Source: Azospirillum baldaniorum
Lineage (GTDB): Bacteria > Pseudomonadota > Alphaproteobacteria > Azospirillales > Azospirillaceae
Length of the DNA: 64,000 nucleotides
Assembly: GCF_003119195.2 (NCBI RefSeq)
Contig: NZ_CP022260.1
Coordinates: forward strand, 775,501-839,500
Direction of reading: 5' to 3'
Below the pieces are notes generated by a model. It was not told where the DNA came from. It saw only the letters and a list, made by a program, of their open reading frames with translations, and did no database searches. Each line of letters starts with the position of its first letter. Positions within the stretch are counted from its first letter, which is position 1. The position numbers and the translations under genes were made by a program. Below are positions 19,643 to 26,815 of this stretch, piece by piece.

Positions 19643-19672
19643 TTGGCTGTTTTCAGCCGTTTAGAGCATAGT
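19643..19672 (+). promoter_or_regulatory. Possible sigma70 promoter of the GntR gene
   Basis: TTGGCT (19643-19648), 18-bp spacer and CATAGT (19667-19672). A moderate match, about 100 bp before the gene. Confidence 0.3.
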
Positions 19673-19732
19673 GGAAGAAGCTGGCCGCAAGGAAGCGCGT
19701 TTGCCTGAATTTTGGGCACAGCGCATCATTTC

Positions 19733-19744
19733 GGCATGCATGCC
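19733..19744. promoter_or_regulatory. Palindrome GGCATGCATGCC
   Basis: A perfect 12-bp palindrome about 36 bp before the GntR start and about 120 bp upstream of the sigma54 promoter. It could be a second operator or an activator site. It does not match the NtrC consensus. Confidence 0.3.
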
Positions 19745-19779
19745 CAAGTATGCAGCACTTTCGGGGGTGGTGGGTCAGG

Positions 19780-20514
19780 ATGGACAGGATCAAGACCATG
19801 AAGGCGCCGGCCCGGCCGATCCGCCGCGCGACGCTGCATCATTCCGCGGTGGAGGAACTGCGCGCGATGATCCTGGACGGGGAGTTGCCGCCGGGCATCC
19901 GCGTGCCGGAGGTTCAACTGTGCGAACAGTTGGGGATTTCCCGCACGCCGCTGCGCGAGGCGCTGCGGGTCCTGTCATCGGAAGGGCTGGTGGAGCTTCG
20001 TCCGCACCGCGGAGCCATTGTCGCCCCGGTGGACCCCGGCGAGATCGGCGCGATCTTCGAAGTGATGGACGCGCTGGAGCGGCTGGCCGGGACGCTCGCC
20101 TGCCGCAACGGCTCCGACGCGGAGTTCGCAAAGCTCGACCGGATGCACAACCAGCTGGTCACCCAACACGAAGCGGGGGAGCGCGCGGCCTATTTCCTGA
20201 CCAACCGGCAGATCCACACCCAGATCGTCGCCATGGCCCGCAACCCGGCGCTGGAGGCGACCTACGCCGGCTTCGCCGCAAAGATCCTGCGCGCCCGCTC
20301 CCTCGCCAATTACGACACGGGCCGCTGGCAGGAGTCGGTGGACGAGCATGAAGGCTTCATGAAGGCGTTCCGCCGCCGCGATGCCGAGGAGGCTGGCGCC
20401 CTGCTGGCCGACCACAGCCGCCGCACTGCGGTGGCGGTCATCCAGGCTCTGCGCCCTGCGACGGCTCAAGAGGAAAAGGCGGCGGCCGGGGCCGAGCCGA
20501 TGGACGCGGGATGA
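19780..20514 (+). CDS. GntR-family (FCD subfamily) transcriptional regulator
   Basis: 244 residues from the ATG at 19780; an ATG at 19798, with AGGA 9 nt upstream, is an equally good start. The N-terminal winged helix contains EVQLCEQLGISRTPLREALRVL. The C-terminal FCD domain shows Asp and His metal ligands in VMDALERL, IHTQIV, DEHEGFM and LADHSRR. These proteins usually repress catabolic operons until a carboxylate ligand binds. It is divergent from the ABC/dihydropyrimidinase operon, with a matching TTGTATACAA operator in the shared gap. Confidence 0.9.
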   Translation: MDRIKTMKAPARPIRRATLHHSAVEELRAMILDGELPPGIRVPEVQLCEQLGISRTPLREALRVLSSEGLVELRPHRGAIVAPVDPGEIGAIFEVMDALERLAGTLACRNGSDAEFAKLDRMHNQLVTQHEAGERAAYFLTNRQIHTQIVAMARNPALEATYAGFAAKILRARSLANYDTGRWQESVDEHEGFMKAFRRRDAEEAGALLADHSRRTAVAVIQALRPATAQEEKAAAGAEPMDAG

Positions 20515-20530
20515 TTCGTTCGATTAGGGC

Positions 20531-20559
20531 TTGAATTATGCTGCGGTGCGGAATATATT
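20531..20559 (+). promoter_or_regulatory. Sigma70-type promoter of a predicted small RNA
   Basis: TTGAAT (20531-20536), an exact 17-bp spacer and TATATT (20554-20559), 17 bp after the GntR stop codon. There is no start codon with a ribosome site downstream. The next strong signal is an intrinsic terminator at 20602-20633. Confidence 0.55.
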
Positions 20560-20565
20560 AGTTTC

Positions 20566-20633
20566 ACTGACGCCTTATTGGGCGTTTCCTCCCTAGACTC
20601 GGGCCGCCGGAGCAATCCTGGCGGCCTTTTTCT
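20566..20633 (+). ncRNA. Predicted ~68-nt small RNA with CCUCCC anti-Shine-Dalgarno motif
   Basis: Bounded by a good promoter and an intrinsic terminator. A short ACGCC/GGCGT hairpin is followed by an unpaired TTCCTCCCTAGACTC segment and then the terminator stem. The CCUCCC stretch is complementary to Shine-Dalgarno sequences, as in the CCUCCUCCC-type alphaproteobacterial small RNAs. A related core recurs at 20834-20847. Transcription is inferred. Confidence 0.5.
20602..20633 (+). terminator. Intrinsic terminator with GCAA tetraloop
   Basis: Stem GGCCGCC (20602-20608) and GGCGGCC (20620-20626), continued by GGA/TCC around a GCAA loop, followed by TTTTTCTTT. It ends the predicted small RNA. 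Confidence 0.75.
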
Positions 20634-20714
20634 TTGCGCGGCGCATCCATGGCTTTGCGCATTGCAAAAAGAAAAATCCGCAATGTCCGGTGGAAAGCGA
20701 GGTCCTGAAAGTGA

Positions 20715-20774
20715 AACACGCTGCCGCCGTCAAAGCCCTGCGGGGGTGCAAGGGCTTGAGGCATGCAGCGTGTT
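20715..20774. other. 60-nt interrupted hairpin in gene-free DNA
   Basis: Outer arms AACACGCTGC (20715-20724) and GCAGCGTGTT (20765-20774) are perfect. Inner arms at 20730-20739 and 20751-20759 pair with one bulged A. A further inverted repeat GCGCGCC/GGCGCGC is at 20784-20810. It is probably structured RNA or a mobile palindromic element. No open reading frame with a ribosome site overlaps it. Confidence 0.55.
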
Positions 20775-20822
20775 GCATTGTGTGCGCGCCTTTGTTTTTG
20801 TGCGGCGCGCTCCTGCTTTCAC

Positions 20823-20869
20823 GGACTACCGAGTCCTCCCTAGACTCCGGCCTGACGCTGTTCGCAGCG
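20823..20869 (+). other. Second copy of the TCCTCCCTAGACTC core between two hairpins
   Basis: TCCTCCCTAGACTC recurs at 20834-20847, 247 bp after the first copy and again followed by GGCC. A GGACT-ACCG-AGTCC hairpin lies just before it and CGCTG-TTCG-CAGCG just after. The layout mirrors the predicted small RNA, but no clear promoter or T-run is visible. Confidence 0.35.
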
Positions 20870-21094
20870 CTACGAAAGATAGACCATACGTACCCGCATG
20901 ATGTCAATGGGCACGGTGGCCGGAGGAGTATATTTTTCAGCCTATGACCTTGCGCCGGAGCCCGTAAGTTCCACGCGAATCGGGACATGACCGCCTGCCA
21001 TCGTAGGGCTTGGCCGATCGCAGCGCGTACCATCGCCGCCTTGGTTCACGTCATGCCCGCCGGGCATCGGAACCGACATAGCGGAGGAAACACC
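20870..21094. other. Non-coding leader before the Q/N-rich gene
   Basis: No gene seen. The last 20 bp hold a strong GGAGG ribosome site for the following small gene. I could not identify a confident promoter. Confidence 0.4.
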
Positions 21095-21262
21095 ATGGCC
21101 GACGAACGGAACCCGAACCAGATGGGCAGCCAGAACGAGCGGAAGCAGGGGCAGCAGACCCAGGACAATCCGAAGAACCGGCAGCAGGGGCAGGACCAGG
21201 CGAACCGGCAGCAGCAGGACATGGACCGCGACCAGGACGAGAAGGGCGGGCAGCAGCGCTGA
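21095..21262 (+). CDS. Small Gln/Asn/Asp-rich hydrophilic protein
   Basis: 55 residues, about half of them Gln, Asn, Asp, Lys or Arg, with no hydrophobic core, so it should be intrinsically disordered. The recurring pattern is QQGQDQ/NRQQ. The ribosome site GCGGAGGAAACACC before the ATG is excellent, which supports a real gene despite the length. It precedes the Anbu gene by 151 bp with a terminator between. Function unknown; desiccation or stress protection would be a guess from composition. Confidence 0.7.
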   Translation: MADERNPNQMGSQNERKQGQQTQDNPKNRQQGQDQANRQQQDMDRDQDEKGGQQR

Positions 21263-21343
21263 CCGCGCATCGCGGCGAGGCGGGACATGATGTCCCGTCT
21301 TCCGCGATGGGTTTGCGGCGTGCTGGTTTTTTCGGCATACACT

Positions 21344-21369
21344 GGGGCGGCCGGCCGGCCGCCCCTTTT
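21344..21369 (+). terminator. Intrinsic terminator after the Q/N-rich gene
   Basis: A perfect 22-bp GC palindrome (21344-21365, built of GGCC repeats and closed by GGGG/CCCC) followed by TTTT. It separates the small gene from the Anbu gene. Confidence 0.6.
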
Positions 21370-21413
21370 CGTGTAGGCGGTCCGGCTTCCGCTGGGAGGA
21401 GAGAGGACGGACC

Positions 21414-22148
21414 ATGACCTACTGCGTCGCCCTGTATCTGAAGGACGGCTTGGTGATGCTGTCGGACACGCGCACCAACGCGGGGGTGGACCACATCTCC
21501 ATCTTCAGCAAGATGCACGTCTTCGAAGAGCCCGGCGACCGCATGATCGCCCTGATGACCGCCGGCAACCTGTCGCTCACCCAGTCGGTGATCGCGCTGA
21601 TTCAGGAGGGGGTGGAGCTGGACGGCGAGATCCGGACCATCTCCAGCGTGAACGGCATGTTCCAGGCCGCCCAACTCGTCGGCGCCGCCGTCCGTCAGGT
21701 GTGGAAGCGGGACGGCCACGCGCTGAAGGAGCAGCGGGTGGATTTCGACCTGTCCATCATCCTGGGCGGCCAGATCCGCGGGGACCGGGTGCGGCTGTTC
21801 CATGTCTACGCCGCCGGCAATTTCATCGAGGCGACCGCCGACAACGCCTTCTTCCAGATCGGCGAGCACAAGTACGGCAAACCGATCCTCGACCGGGCGC
21901 TGAATCACAACACGCCGATCGAAGAGGGGATGAAGCTGGTGCTGATTTCCATGGACAGCACGCTGCGCTCCAACCTGACGGTCGGACTTCCGCTCGACCT
22001 GATCGCCTACCGCCGCGATTCCCTGAAGCTGGAGACGAAGCGGCGGATCGGCGAGGACGATCCCTGCTTCAAGGAGATCAGCGACGGCTGGTCCCAGGCG
22101 CTCCGCGAGGCGTTCCGCTCCCTGCCACCACCGCGCTGGGCCGACTGA
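21414..22148 (+). CDS. Anbu: proteasome-like peptidase homologue
   Basis: 244 residues of the Ntn-hydrolase proteasome beta fold. It opens MTYCVAL, so removal of Met exposes Thr as the nucleophile. Asp18 in SDTRTNAG and Lys33 in FSKMHVF take the places of the proteasome Asp17/Lys33 pair. These are the Anbu (ancestral beta subunit) hallmarks; related structures form open rings. In other bacteria the gene clusters with transglutaminase-like, ATP-grasp and alpha-E genes; here it stands alone. The ribosome site GGAGGAGAGAGGA is strong. No regulatory ATPase is encoded nearby. Confidence 0.88.
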   Translation: MTYCVALYLKDGLVMLSDTRTNAGVDHISIFSKMHVFEEPGDRMIALMTAGNLSLTQSVIALIQEGVELDGEIRTISSVNGMFQAAQLVGAAVRQVWKRDGHALKEQRVDFDLSIILGGQIRGDRVRLFHVYAAGNFIEATADNAFFQIGEHKYGKPILDRALNHNTPIEEGMKLVLISMDSTLRSNLTVGLPLDLIAYRRDSLKLETKRRIGEDDPCFKEISDGWSQALREAFRSLPPPRWAD

Positions 22149-22354
22149 GGGAAGCGGGCCCGACATCGGGCGGGCGATGCACGGGCCACTGCCCACCCGT
22201 CGGGCAGCATGGCCAAGGCCAAGGCGCAGCTGAAATTTTAGGCACATTCAGCGGGCAATCTGCCCAGCTTCGCGCCGCGCCCGAACGATGACCATGGGGT
22301 GAACACCAGAGTATGCGAGGGTTCGGGGCCGGAGCGCCCTTGAACCCATGGGAG

Positions 22355-22370
22355 TGGCACGCGGGTTGCT
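22355..22370 (+). promoter_or_regulatory. Sigma54 (RpoN) promoter of the PotABCD-type operon
   Basis: TGGCACGCGGGTTGCT: perfect -24 (TGGCAC) and -12 (TTGCT) elements with 5-bp spacing, 65 bp upstream of the ATPase ATG. The rest of the 286-bp gap (22149-22434) shows no gene and no clear NtrC site. Confidence 0.75.
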
Positions 22371-22434
22371 CTCCCTCTGTCCTGCGACGCGCCACCGGGG
22401 GTTTCCACCGGTGCGCCCTACCAGGACACGCCCC

Positions 22435-23598
22435 ATGGCCGCACTCCAATCCGCCCGTTCGCACCACCACCCGTCTCCGCCGCCCGCCGCGGAGGACCCC
22501 GCCACGCCGGCGGGCGTCGCGGTGACGCTGGACGGCATCACCCACCGCTTCGGCGCCTCCACCGCCGTGGACAACGTGACGCTGGAGATCAAGGCAGGCG
22601 AGTTGGTGGCCCTGCTGGGGCCGTCCGGCTGCGGCAAGACCACGCTGCTGCGCATCCTCGCCGGTTTCCAGGCGCAGACGCTGGGCCGCGTCGTCATCGG
22701 CGACCGGGTGGTCGACAGCCTGCCGCCCGCCGGGCGCGGCGTCGGCATCGTGTTCCAGAACTACGCGCTGTTCCCGCACATGACCGTGGCACAGAATGTC
22801 GCCTACGGGCTGGAGGCGCGGGGTGCCGCCCGCGACGCGGTGCGGGCGCGGGTGGAGGCGATGCTGGGTCTGGTGAAGCTGGACGCCATGCGCGACCGTT
22901 TCCCCAAGCAGCTCTCGGGCGGACAGCAGCAGCGCGTGGCGCTGGCCCGCGCCCTGGCGATTCAGCCGAGCATCCTGCTGCTCGACGAGCCCTTCGCGGC
23001 GCTCGACAAGAATCTGCGGCTGGACATGCAGATCGAGATCAAGCAGCTCCAGCGCCGTTTCGGCATCACCACCATCATGGTCACCCACGACCAGGAGGAG
23101 GCGCTGAGCATGGCCGACCGCATCGCCGTGCTGAGCCGGGGCAAGCTGGAGCAGTTCGGCACGCCGGAAGACGTCTACGACCGTCCCGGGACCCTGTTCG
23201 TCAACGGCTTCGTCGGCAGCGCCAACCAGTTGCGGGGCCGCGTCGTCCGCGCCTCCGGCAGCGTCGCCGAGGTGGCGCTGGAGGCGGGCACCGTGCTCTC
23301 CGCCGTCACGCCCGACGCCGCGCTGGCCGCCGGCGACCCCGCGATCCTCTGCGTGCGCCCGGAAAACCTGCGGCTCGCCACCGAGGCGGCGCCCCAGCAG
23401 ATCGCCGGCACCGTGGACCTCGCCCTGCCGCTCGGCCCGGTGGTCGTCTACGAGGTGCGCACCGCCGACGGCGGGAAGGTGAAGGTGACCGAGCCGCGCG
23501 TGGCCGGCGCCGCGCTGCGCGCGCCCGGCACGCCGGTCCGGCTGCAGCCCGTCTCCCCCCAGACCTGCCGCGCCTTCGCCGTTCCCGCGGGCGCCTGA
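22435..23598 (+). CDS. ABC importer ATPase, PotA/FbpC (spermidine/iron) type
   Basis: 387 residues: Walker A GPSGCGKTT, Q-loop VFQNYALFPHMT, signature LSGGQQQR, Walker B ILLLDEPFAALD, H-loop MVTHDQEEAL, and a C-terminal TOBE-like domain (about 280-385). The first 35 residues are Pro/His-rich and outside the fold. The ATG at 22435 has AGGA about 10 nt upstream. It is the first gene of a four-gene importer operon with a sigma54 promoter, so cargo uptake is probably nitrogen-controlled. Confidence 0.93.
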   Translation: MAALQSARSHHHPSPPPAAEDPATPAGVAVTLDGITHRFGASTAVDNVTLEIKAGELVALLGPSGCGKTTLLRILAGFQAQTLGRVVIGDRVVDSLPPAGRGVGIVFQNYALFPHMTVAQNVAYGLEARGAARDAVRARVEAMLGLVKLDAMRDRFPKQLSGGQQQRVALARALAIQPSILLLDEPFAALDKNLRLDMQIEIKQLQRRFGITTIMVTHDQEEALSMADRIAVLSRGKLEQFGTPEDVYDRPGTLFVNGFVGSANQLRGRVVRASGSVAEVALEAGTVLSAVTPDAALAAGDPAILCVRPENLRLATEAAPQQIAGTVDLALPLGPVVVYEVRTADGGKVKVTEPRVAGAALRAPGTPVRLQPVSPQTCRAFAVPAGA

Positions 23599-23644
23599 TC
23601 CACTCCCTCCCCCTTCTCTCCTCCTCCCCCTGGAGTGCCTGCCG

Positions 23645-24691
23645 ATGACCCTCGACCGCCGCCAGATCCTCGCCGCCGGCCTCACGCTCGGCGCCATGTC
23701 CCTGTTCCCCGGCATGAGCTGGGCGCAGGCGCGCAAGCTGGTGTTCGCCACCTTCACCGGAAGCTGGGAGGAAGCCCACCGCGACGTCATCGTCCCGCAT
23801 TTCCGCAAGGCCACGGGCAACGCCGACATCGCGCTGGACCCGATGCTGTCGGTGGACATGATCGCCAAGGTGTCCGCCGCCAAGGCAAACCCGCCGATCG
23901 ACGTGATGCTGATGGACCCCGGCCCGCGCCTGTCGGTGATCGGCCAGGATCTGGCCGCCCCCTTCCCCGTCGCGGACAGCAAGAACTACCAGGACCTGCT
24001 GCCGGTGGCGCAATTGCCCGAAGGGCCGGGCATCTTCTTCCAGGCGGTCGGCATCACCTACAATCCGGAGAAGGTCAAGACCCCGCCGACGAGCTGGGAC
24101 GACCTGTGGAAGCCGGAGTACAAGGGCCGCGTCGGCATCACCAACATGAACTCGACGCTCGGCACCGCCTTCATGGTCGAGCTGGCGAAGACCCGCGGCG
24201 GCAGCGAGAACGACATCGAGCCAGCCTTCGCCGCGCTCAAGGAGCTTCAGCCGAATCTTGGCGCCGTGGCGCCCAACCCCGGTGCGCTCGCCACCCTGTT
24301 CCAGCAGGGCCAGATCGACATCTCGCCGGGCAACTTCAACGCCATCCAGATCCTGCGCGCCCGCGGCGTGCCGGTCGAGTTCGCCAAGCCGAAGACCGGC
24401 ACCATCGCCTTCCTGACCACCGCCCACATCACCAAGAACTCGCCCAACGCCAAGCTGGCCGCGGCACTGATCGAATCGGCCATGGCGCCGGAGGTCCAGA
24501 CCAAGCTTATGCAGGCGCCCTTCTACGTCATCCCGACGAATTCCAAGGTGCAGATGGACGGCGACATCGCCCGCATGATCGCCAAGGACCAGGAGGAGCT
24601 GAAGGCGTCCTTCGTGTTCCACGACTGGTCGGTGATCAACCAGAACCGCGCCGGCTGGATCGAGCGGTTCAACAAGGAGATCAAGGTGTAA
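23645..24691 (+). CDS. ABC importer binding protein, PotD/Fbp (type II) family
   Basis: 348 residues with an N-terminal DRRQIL twin-arginine-like signal and hydrophobic stretch, cleavage probably after SWAQA (about 28). The mature protein has the PotD-like fold with GITYNPEKV, TSWDDLW and GRVGITNMNS motifs, typical of binding proteins for polyamines or small organic acids and amines. GGAG lies upstream of the ATG. It is followed by a 415-bp gap filled with two palindromic elements and then the two permease genes. Confidence 0.9.
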   Translation: MTLDRRQILAAGLTLGAMSLFPGMSWAQARKLVFATFTGSWEEAHRDVIVPHFRKATGNADIALDPMLSVDMIAKVSAAKANPPIDVMLMDPGPRLSVIGQDLAAPFPVADSKNYQDLLPVAQLPEGPGIFFQAVGITYNPEKVKTPPTSWDDLWKPEYKGRVGITNMNSTLGTAFMVELAKTRGGSENDIEPAFAALKELQPNLGAVAPNPGALATLFQQGQIDISPGNFNAIQILRARGVPVEFAKPKTGTIAFLTTAHITKNSPNAKLAAALIESAMAPEVQTKLMQAPFYVIPTNSKVQMDGDIARMIAKDQEELKASFVFHDWSVINQNRAGWIERFNKEIKV

Positions 24692-24722
24692 GTGCGGGAA
24701 ACGGGCCCCCTCCCGACCTCTC

Positions 24723-24924
24723 CATAGGCGCTAACTTCGGCCACCTCATTCATTGTCCGGCTTATCTTCACCTTAATTCATCGTCATTCCCGCGAAGGCG
24801 GGAATCCAGTCCGTTCAGACACTTATCTGCAGAGCTTTCTGGACCCCCGCCTTCGCGGGGGTGACGATGAAAAAGATGGAAGCCAGTCGAAATGAAGCCA
24901 TTCCACCCGAAGTTAGCGCCTATG
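24723..24924. mobile_element. MITE-like element with 18-bp terminal inverted repeats
   Basis: Perfect terminal repeats CATAGGCGCTAACTTCGG (24723-24740) and its complement (24907-24924) bound a 202-bp non-coding unit. Inside is a second palindrome whose halves read ATTCCCGCGAAGGCGGGAAT and CCCCGCCTTCGCGGGG, a repeat type common in proteobacterial genomes. There is no transposase; an 8-bp target duplication is not evident. It may be a nested pair of elements. Confidence 0.7.
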
Positions 24925-24949
24925 CCCGGCCTCCCCCCGCTGACCATCT

Positions 24950-25073
24950 TAGCCCTCTCCCCTCCGGGGAGAGGGTGGCCCGCAGGGCCGGTGAGGGGGT
25001 TGCGCTTGTGCCGAACGCTCCGCCACGCGCATCCCCCTCACCCTAACCCTCTCCCCGGAGGGGAGAGGGGACT
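24950..25073 (+). repeat. 124-bp dispersed palindromic element, copy 2
   Basis: Matches the element at 18413-18535 almost base for base when that copy is read on its minus strand, including the central loop with GTTGCGCTT and the GGTGAGGGGG/CCCCCTCACC stem. It is bounded by CTTAG and CTAAG. It lies just before the permease gene, after the binding-protein gene, as does copy 1. Confidence 0.85.
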
Positions 25074-25106
25074 AAGACTGCAGTTGCCCCCACAGGACCC
25101 CACCCC

Positions 25107-26006
25107 ATGACCGCAGCCACCGCCATCACCGCCCCCGGCCTTGCCGGACCCGCGACCGCCGCACGGCCCCGCATCGGGCGGGAATGGACGCTGGCGCTGC
25201 CGCTGGCCGCCTTCTTCGCGGTGTTCTTCGTGACGCCGCTGCTCCTGCTGGTCGCCGTCAGCCTCTACGCCGACGCGGAGATGACGCGGTTCGGGCTGGA
25301 CCAGTACATCCGCTTCTTCGGCGACACCTTCAATCTGGCCGTGCTCGGCAGCACGCTGCTGCTGGGGGTGAAGGTTACGGCGCTGACACTGCTGTTCGGC
25401 TATCCGCTGGCCTGGCTCTATACCCGCAGCGGGCCGCGGATGCAGTCGGCGCTGATCCTCGTCATCATCCTGCCGCTGCTGACCTCCGTCGTGGTGCGCA
25501 CCTTCGCCTGGATCGTCATCCTGGGGCGCGACGGAATCGTCAACAACCTGCTGCTGTCGCTGGGTCTGGCGGAAACGCCGCTGCGCCTGCTCTACACCGA
25601 AGGCGGCCTGGTCGCCGCCCTGGTGCAGGTGCAGATGCCGCTGATGGTGCTGCCGCTGATCACCACCCTGTCGCGGCTCGACCCCAACCTGCTCGACGCC
25701 TCGGCGGCGCTGGGCGCCGGGCCGTGGCGGGGCTTCCTCAAGGTGACGCTGCCGCTGAGCCTGCCGGGGATCGTCGCGGGGTGCCTGCTGACCTACGCCG
25801 CCGCGGTCACCGCCTTCATCACCCAGTCGCTGGTCGGCGGCGGGCAGATGCTGTTCATGCCGCAATACATCTATCAACAGACGATCACGCTCCACAACTG
25901 GCCCTTCGCCGCCGCCATCTCCATCGTCTTCATGATGTCGGTGCTGGGTGTGGTGATGCTGTTCAACCTGCTGGGCCGCGCCAGCAAGGGGTACGTCCAT
26001 GCCTGA
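25107..26006 (+). CDS. ABC importer permease, PotB type
   Basis: 299 residues with about six transmembrane helices and the EAA loop LLDASAALGAGPWRGFLKVTLP. It forms the heterodimeric channel with the next gene product. Its stop overlaps the start of that gene by 8 bp. Confidence 0.92.
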   Translation: MTAATAITAPGLAGPATAARPRIGREWTLALPLAAFFAVFFVTPLLLLVAVSLYADAEMTRFGLDQYIRFFGDTFNLAVLGSTLLLGVKVTALTLLFGYPLAWLYTRSGPRMQSALILVIILPLLTSVVVRTFAWIVILGRDGIVNNLLLSLGLAETPLRLLYTEGGLVAALVQVQMPLMVLPLITTLSRLDPNLLDASAALGAGPWRGFLKVTLPLSLPGIVAGCLLTYAAAVTAFITQSLVGGGQMLFMPQYIYQQTITLHNWPFAAAISIVFMMSVLGVVMLFNLLGRASKGYVHA

Positions 26007-26814
26007 CATGCAGCGCCCGACCCTGGGAAGCGCCTCCTTCGGCCTCGTCATGGGCACGCTCGCCGGCGCGGCGCTGCTGCTGCTGGCGGCGCCGACGCTG
26101 GTGGTGCTCGTCACCTCCTTCACCGACGGCTATTCGCTGAAGTTCCCGCCGCCGTCCTACAGCCTGCGCTGGTACGCCTCGCTGATCGACGCGTGGCAGC
26201 TCCAGGACGCCGCGCTGGTCAGCCTGAAGCTGGGCGCCGTGGTGACCGCCGTGTCGGTGGTGCTGGGCACCGCCGCCGCGCTGGCCATCGGGCGCAGCCG
26301 CCGCGCCTGGGCGCGCGGGCTGGACGCCCTGTTCATGTCGCCGCTGGTCCTGCCGGCGCTGGCCTTCGGCCTTGCCTCGCTGGTGTTCTTCAGCACGGCG
26401 GGGGTGGAGCTGTCCTTCCTGACGCTGGCGATCGGCCACATCGTGGTCAGCGTGCCCTACGTCCTGCGCACCACGCTGGCGAGCCTCGCCCAGCTCGACC
26501 CGGCGCTCCTGGAAAGCTCCGAGAGCCTGGGGGCCGGGCGCCTCTACACCTTCCGCCGGGTGACGCTGCCGACCATCCGCAACGGCATCGGCGCCGGGGC
26601 CTTCATCGCCTTCATGTCGAGCTTCGACAACATCCCGGTGTCGCTGTTCATGGCGGACGCCCGCAACGAGGTGCTGCCCATCCGCATGTGGCAGATCCTG
26701 GAGAACAGCCTGGACGTCCGCGCCGCGGCGGTGTCCGGCGTGCTGATCGCCGTCACCGTCCTGGCGATGGTGGTGATGGAACGCGTCGCCGGCCTGTCGC
26801 GCCAGCTTCGCTAG
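25999..26814 (+). CDS. ABC importer permease, PotC type
   Basis: 271 residues, six transmembrane helices, EAA loop LLESSESLGAGRLYTFRRVTLP. It overlaps the preceding permease gene by 8 bp, a sign of translational coupling. Its stop codon is one base from the stop codon of the convergent uraH gene, so no terminator can lie between them. Confidence 0.92.
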   Translation: MPDMQRPTLGSASFGLVMGTLAGAALLLLAAPTLVVLVTSFTDGYSLKFPPPSYSLRWYASLIDAWQLQDAALVSLKLGAVVTAVSVVLGTAAALAIGRSRRAWARGLDALFMSPLVLPALAFGLASLVFFSTAGVELSFLTLAIGHIVVSVPYVLRTTLASLAQLDPALLESSESLGAGRLYTFRRVTLPTIRNGIGAGAFIAFMSSFDNIPVSLFMADARNEVLPIRMWQILENSLDVRAAAVSGVLIAVTVLAMVVMERVAGLSRQLR

Positions 26815-26815
26815 C

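Noticed and set aside
19625-19780. NtrC enhancer sites for the sigma54 promoter
   Set aside because: I looked for GCAC-N-GTGC type sites and found only half-sites.
21060-21094. General-stress (EcfG) promoter before the Q/N-rich gene
   Set aside because: GGAAC is present at 21070 but there is no GTT at the required distance, and it is too close to the start codon.
22250-22434. A riboswitch in the leader of the PotABCD-type operon
   Set aside because: A GGGTTC/GAACCC stem exists but no consensus core of a known riboswitch; the region is explained by a sigma54 promoter.
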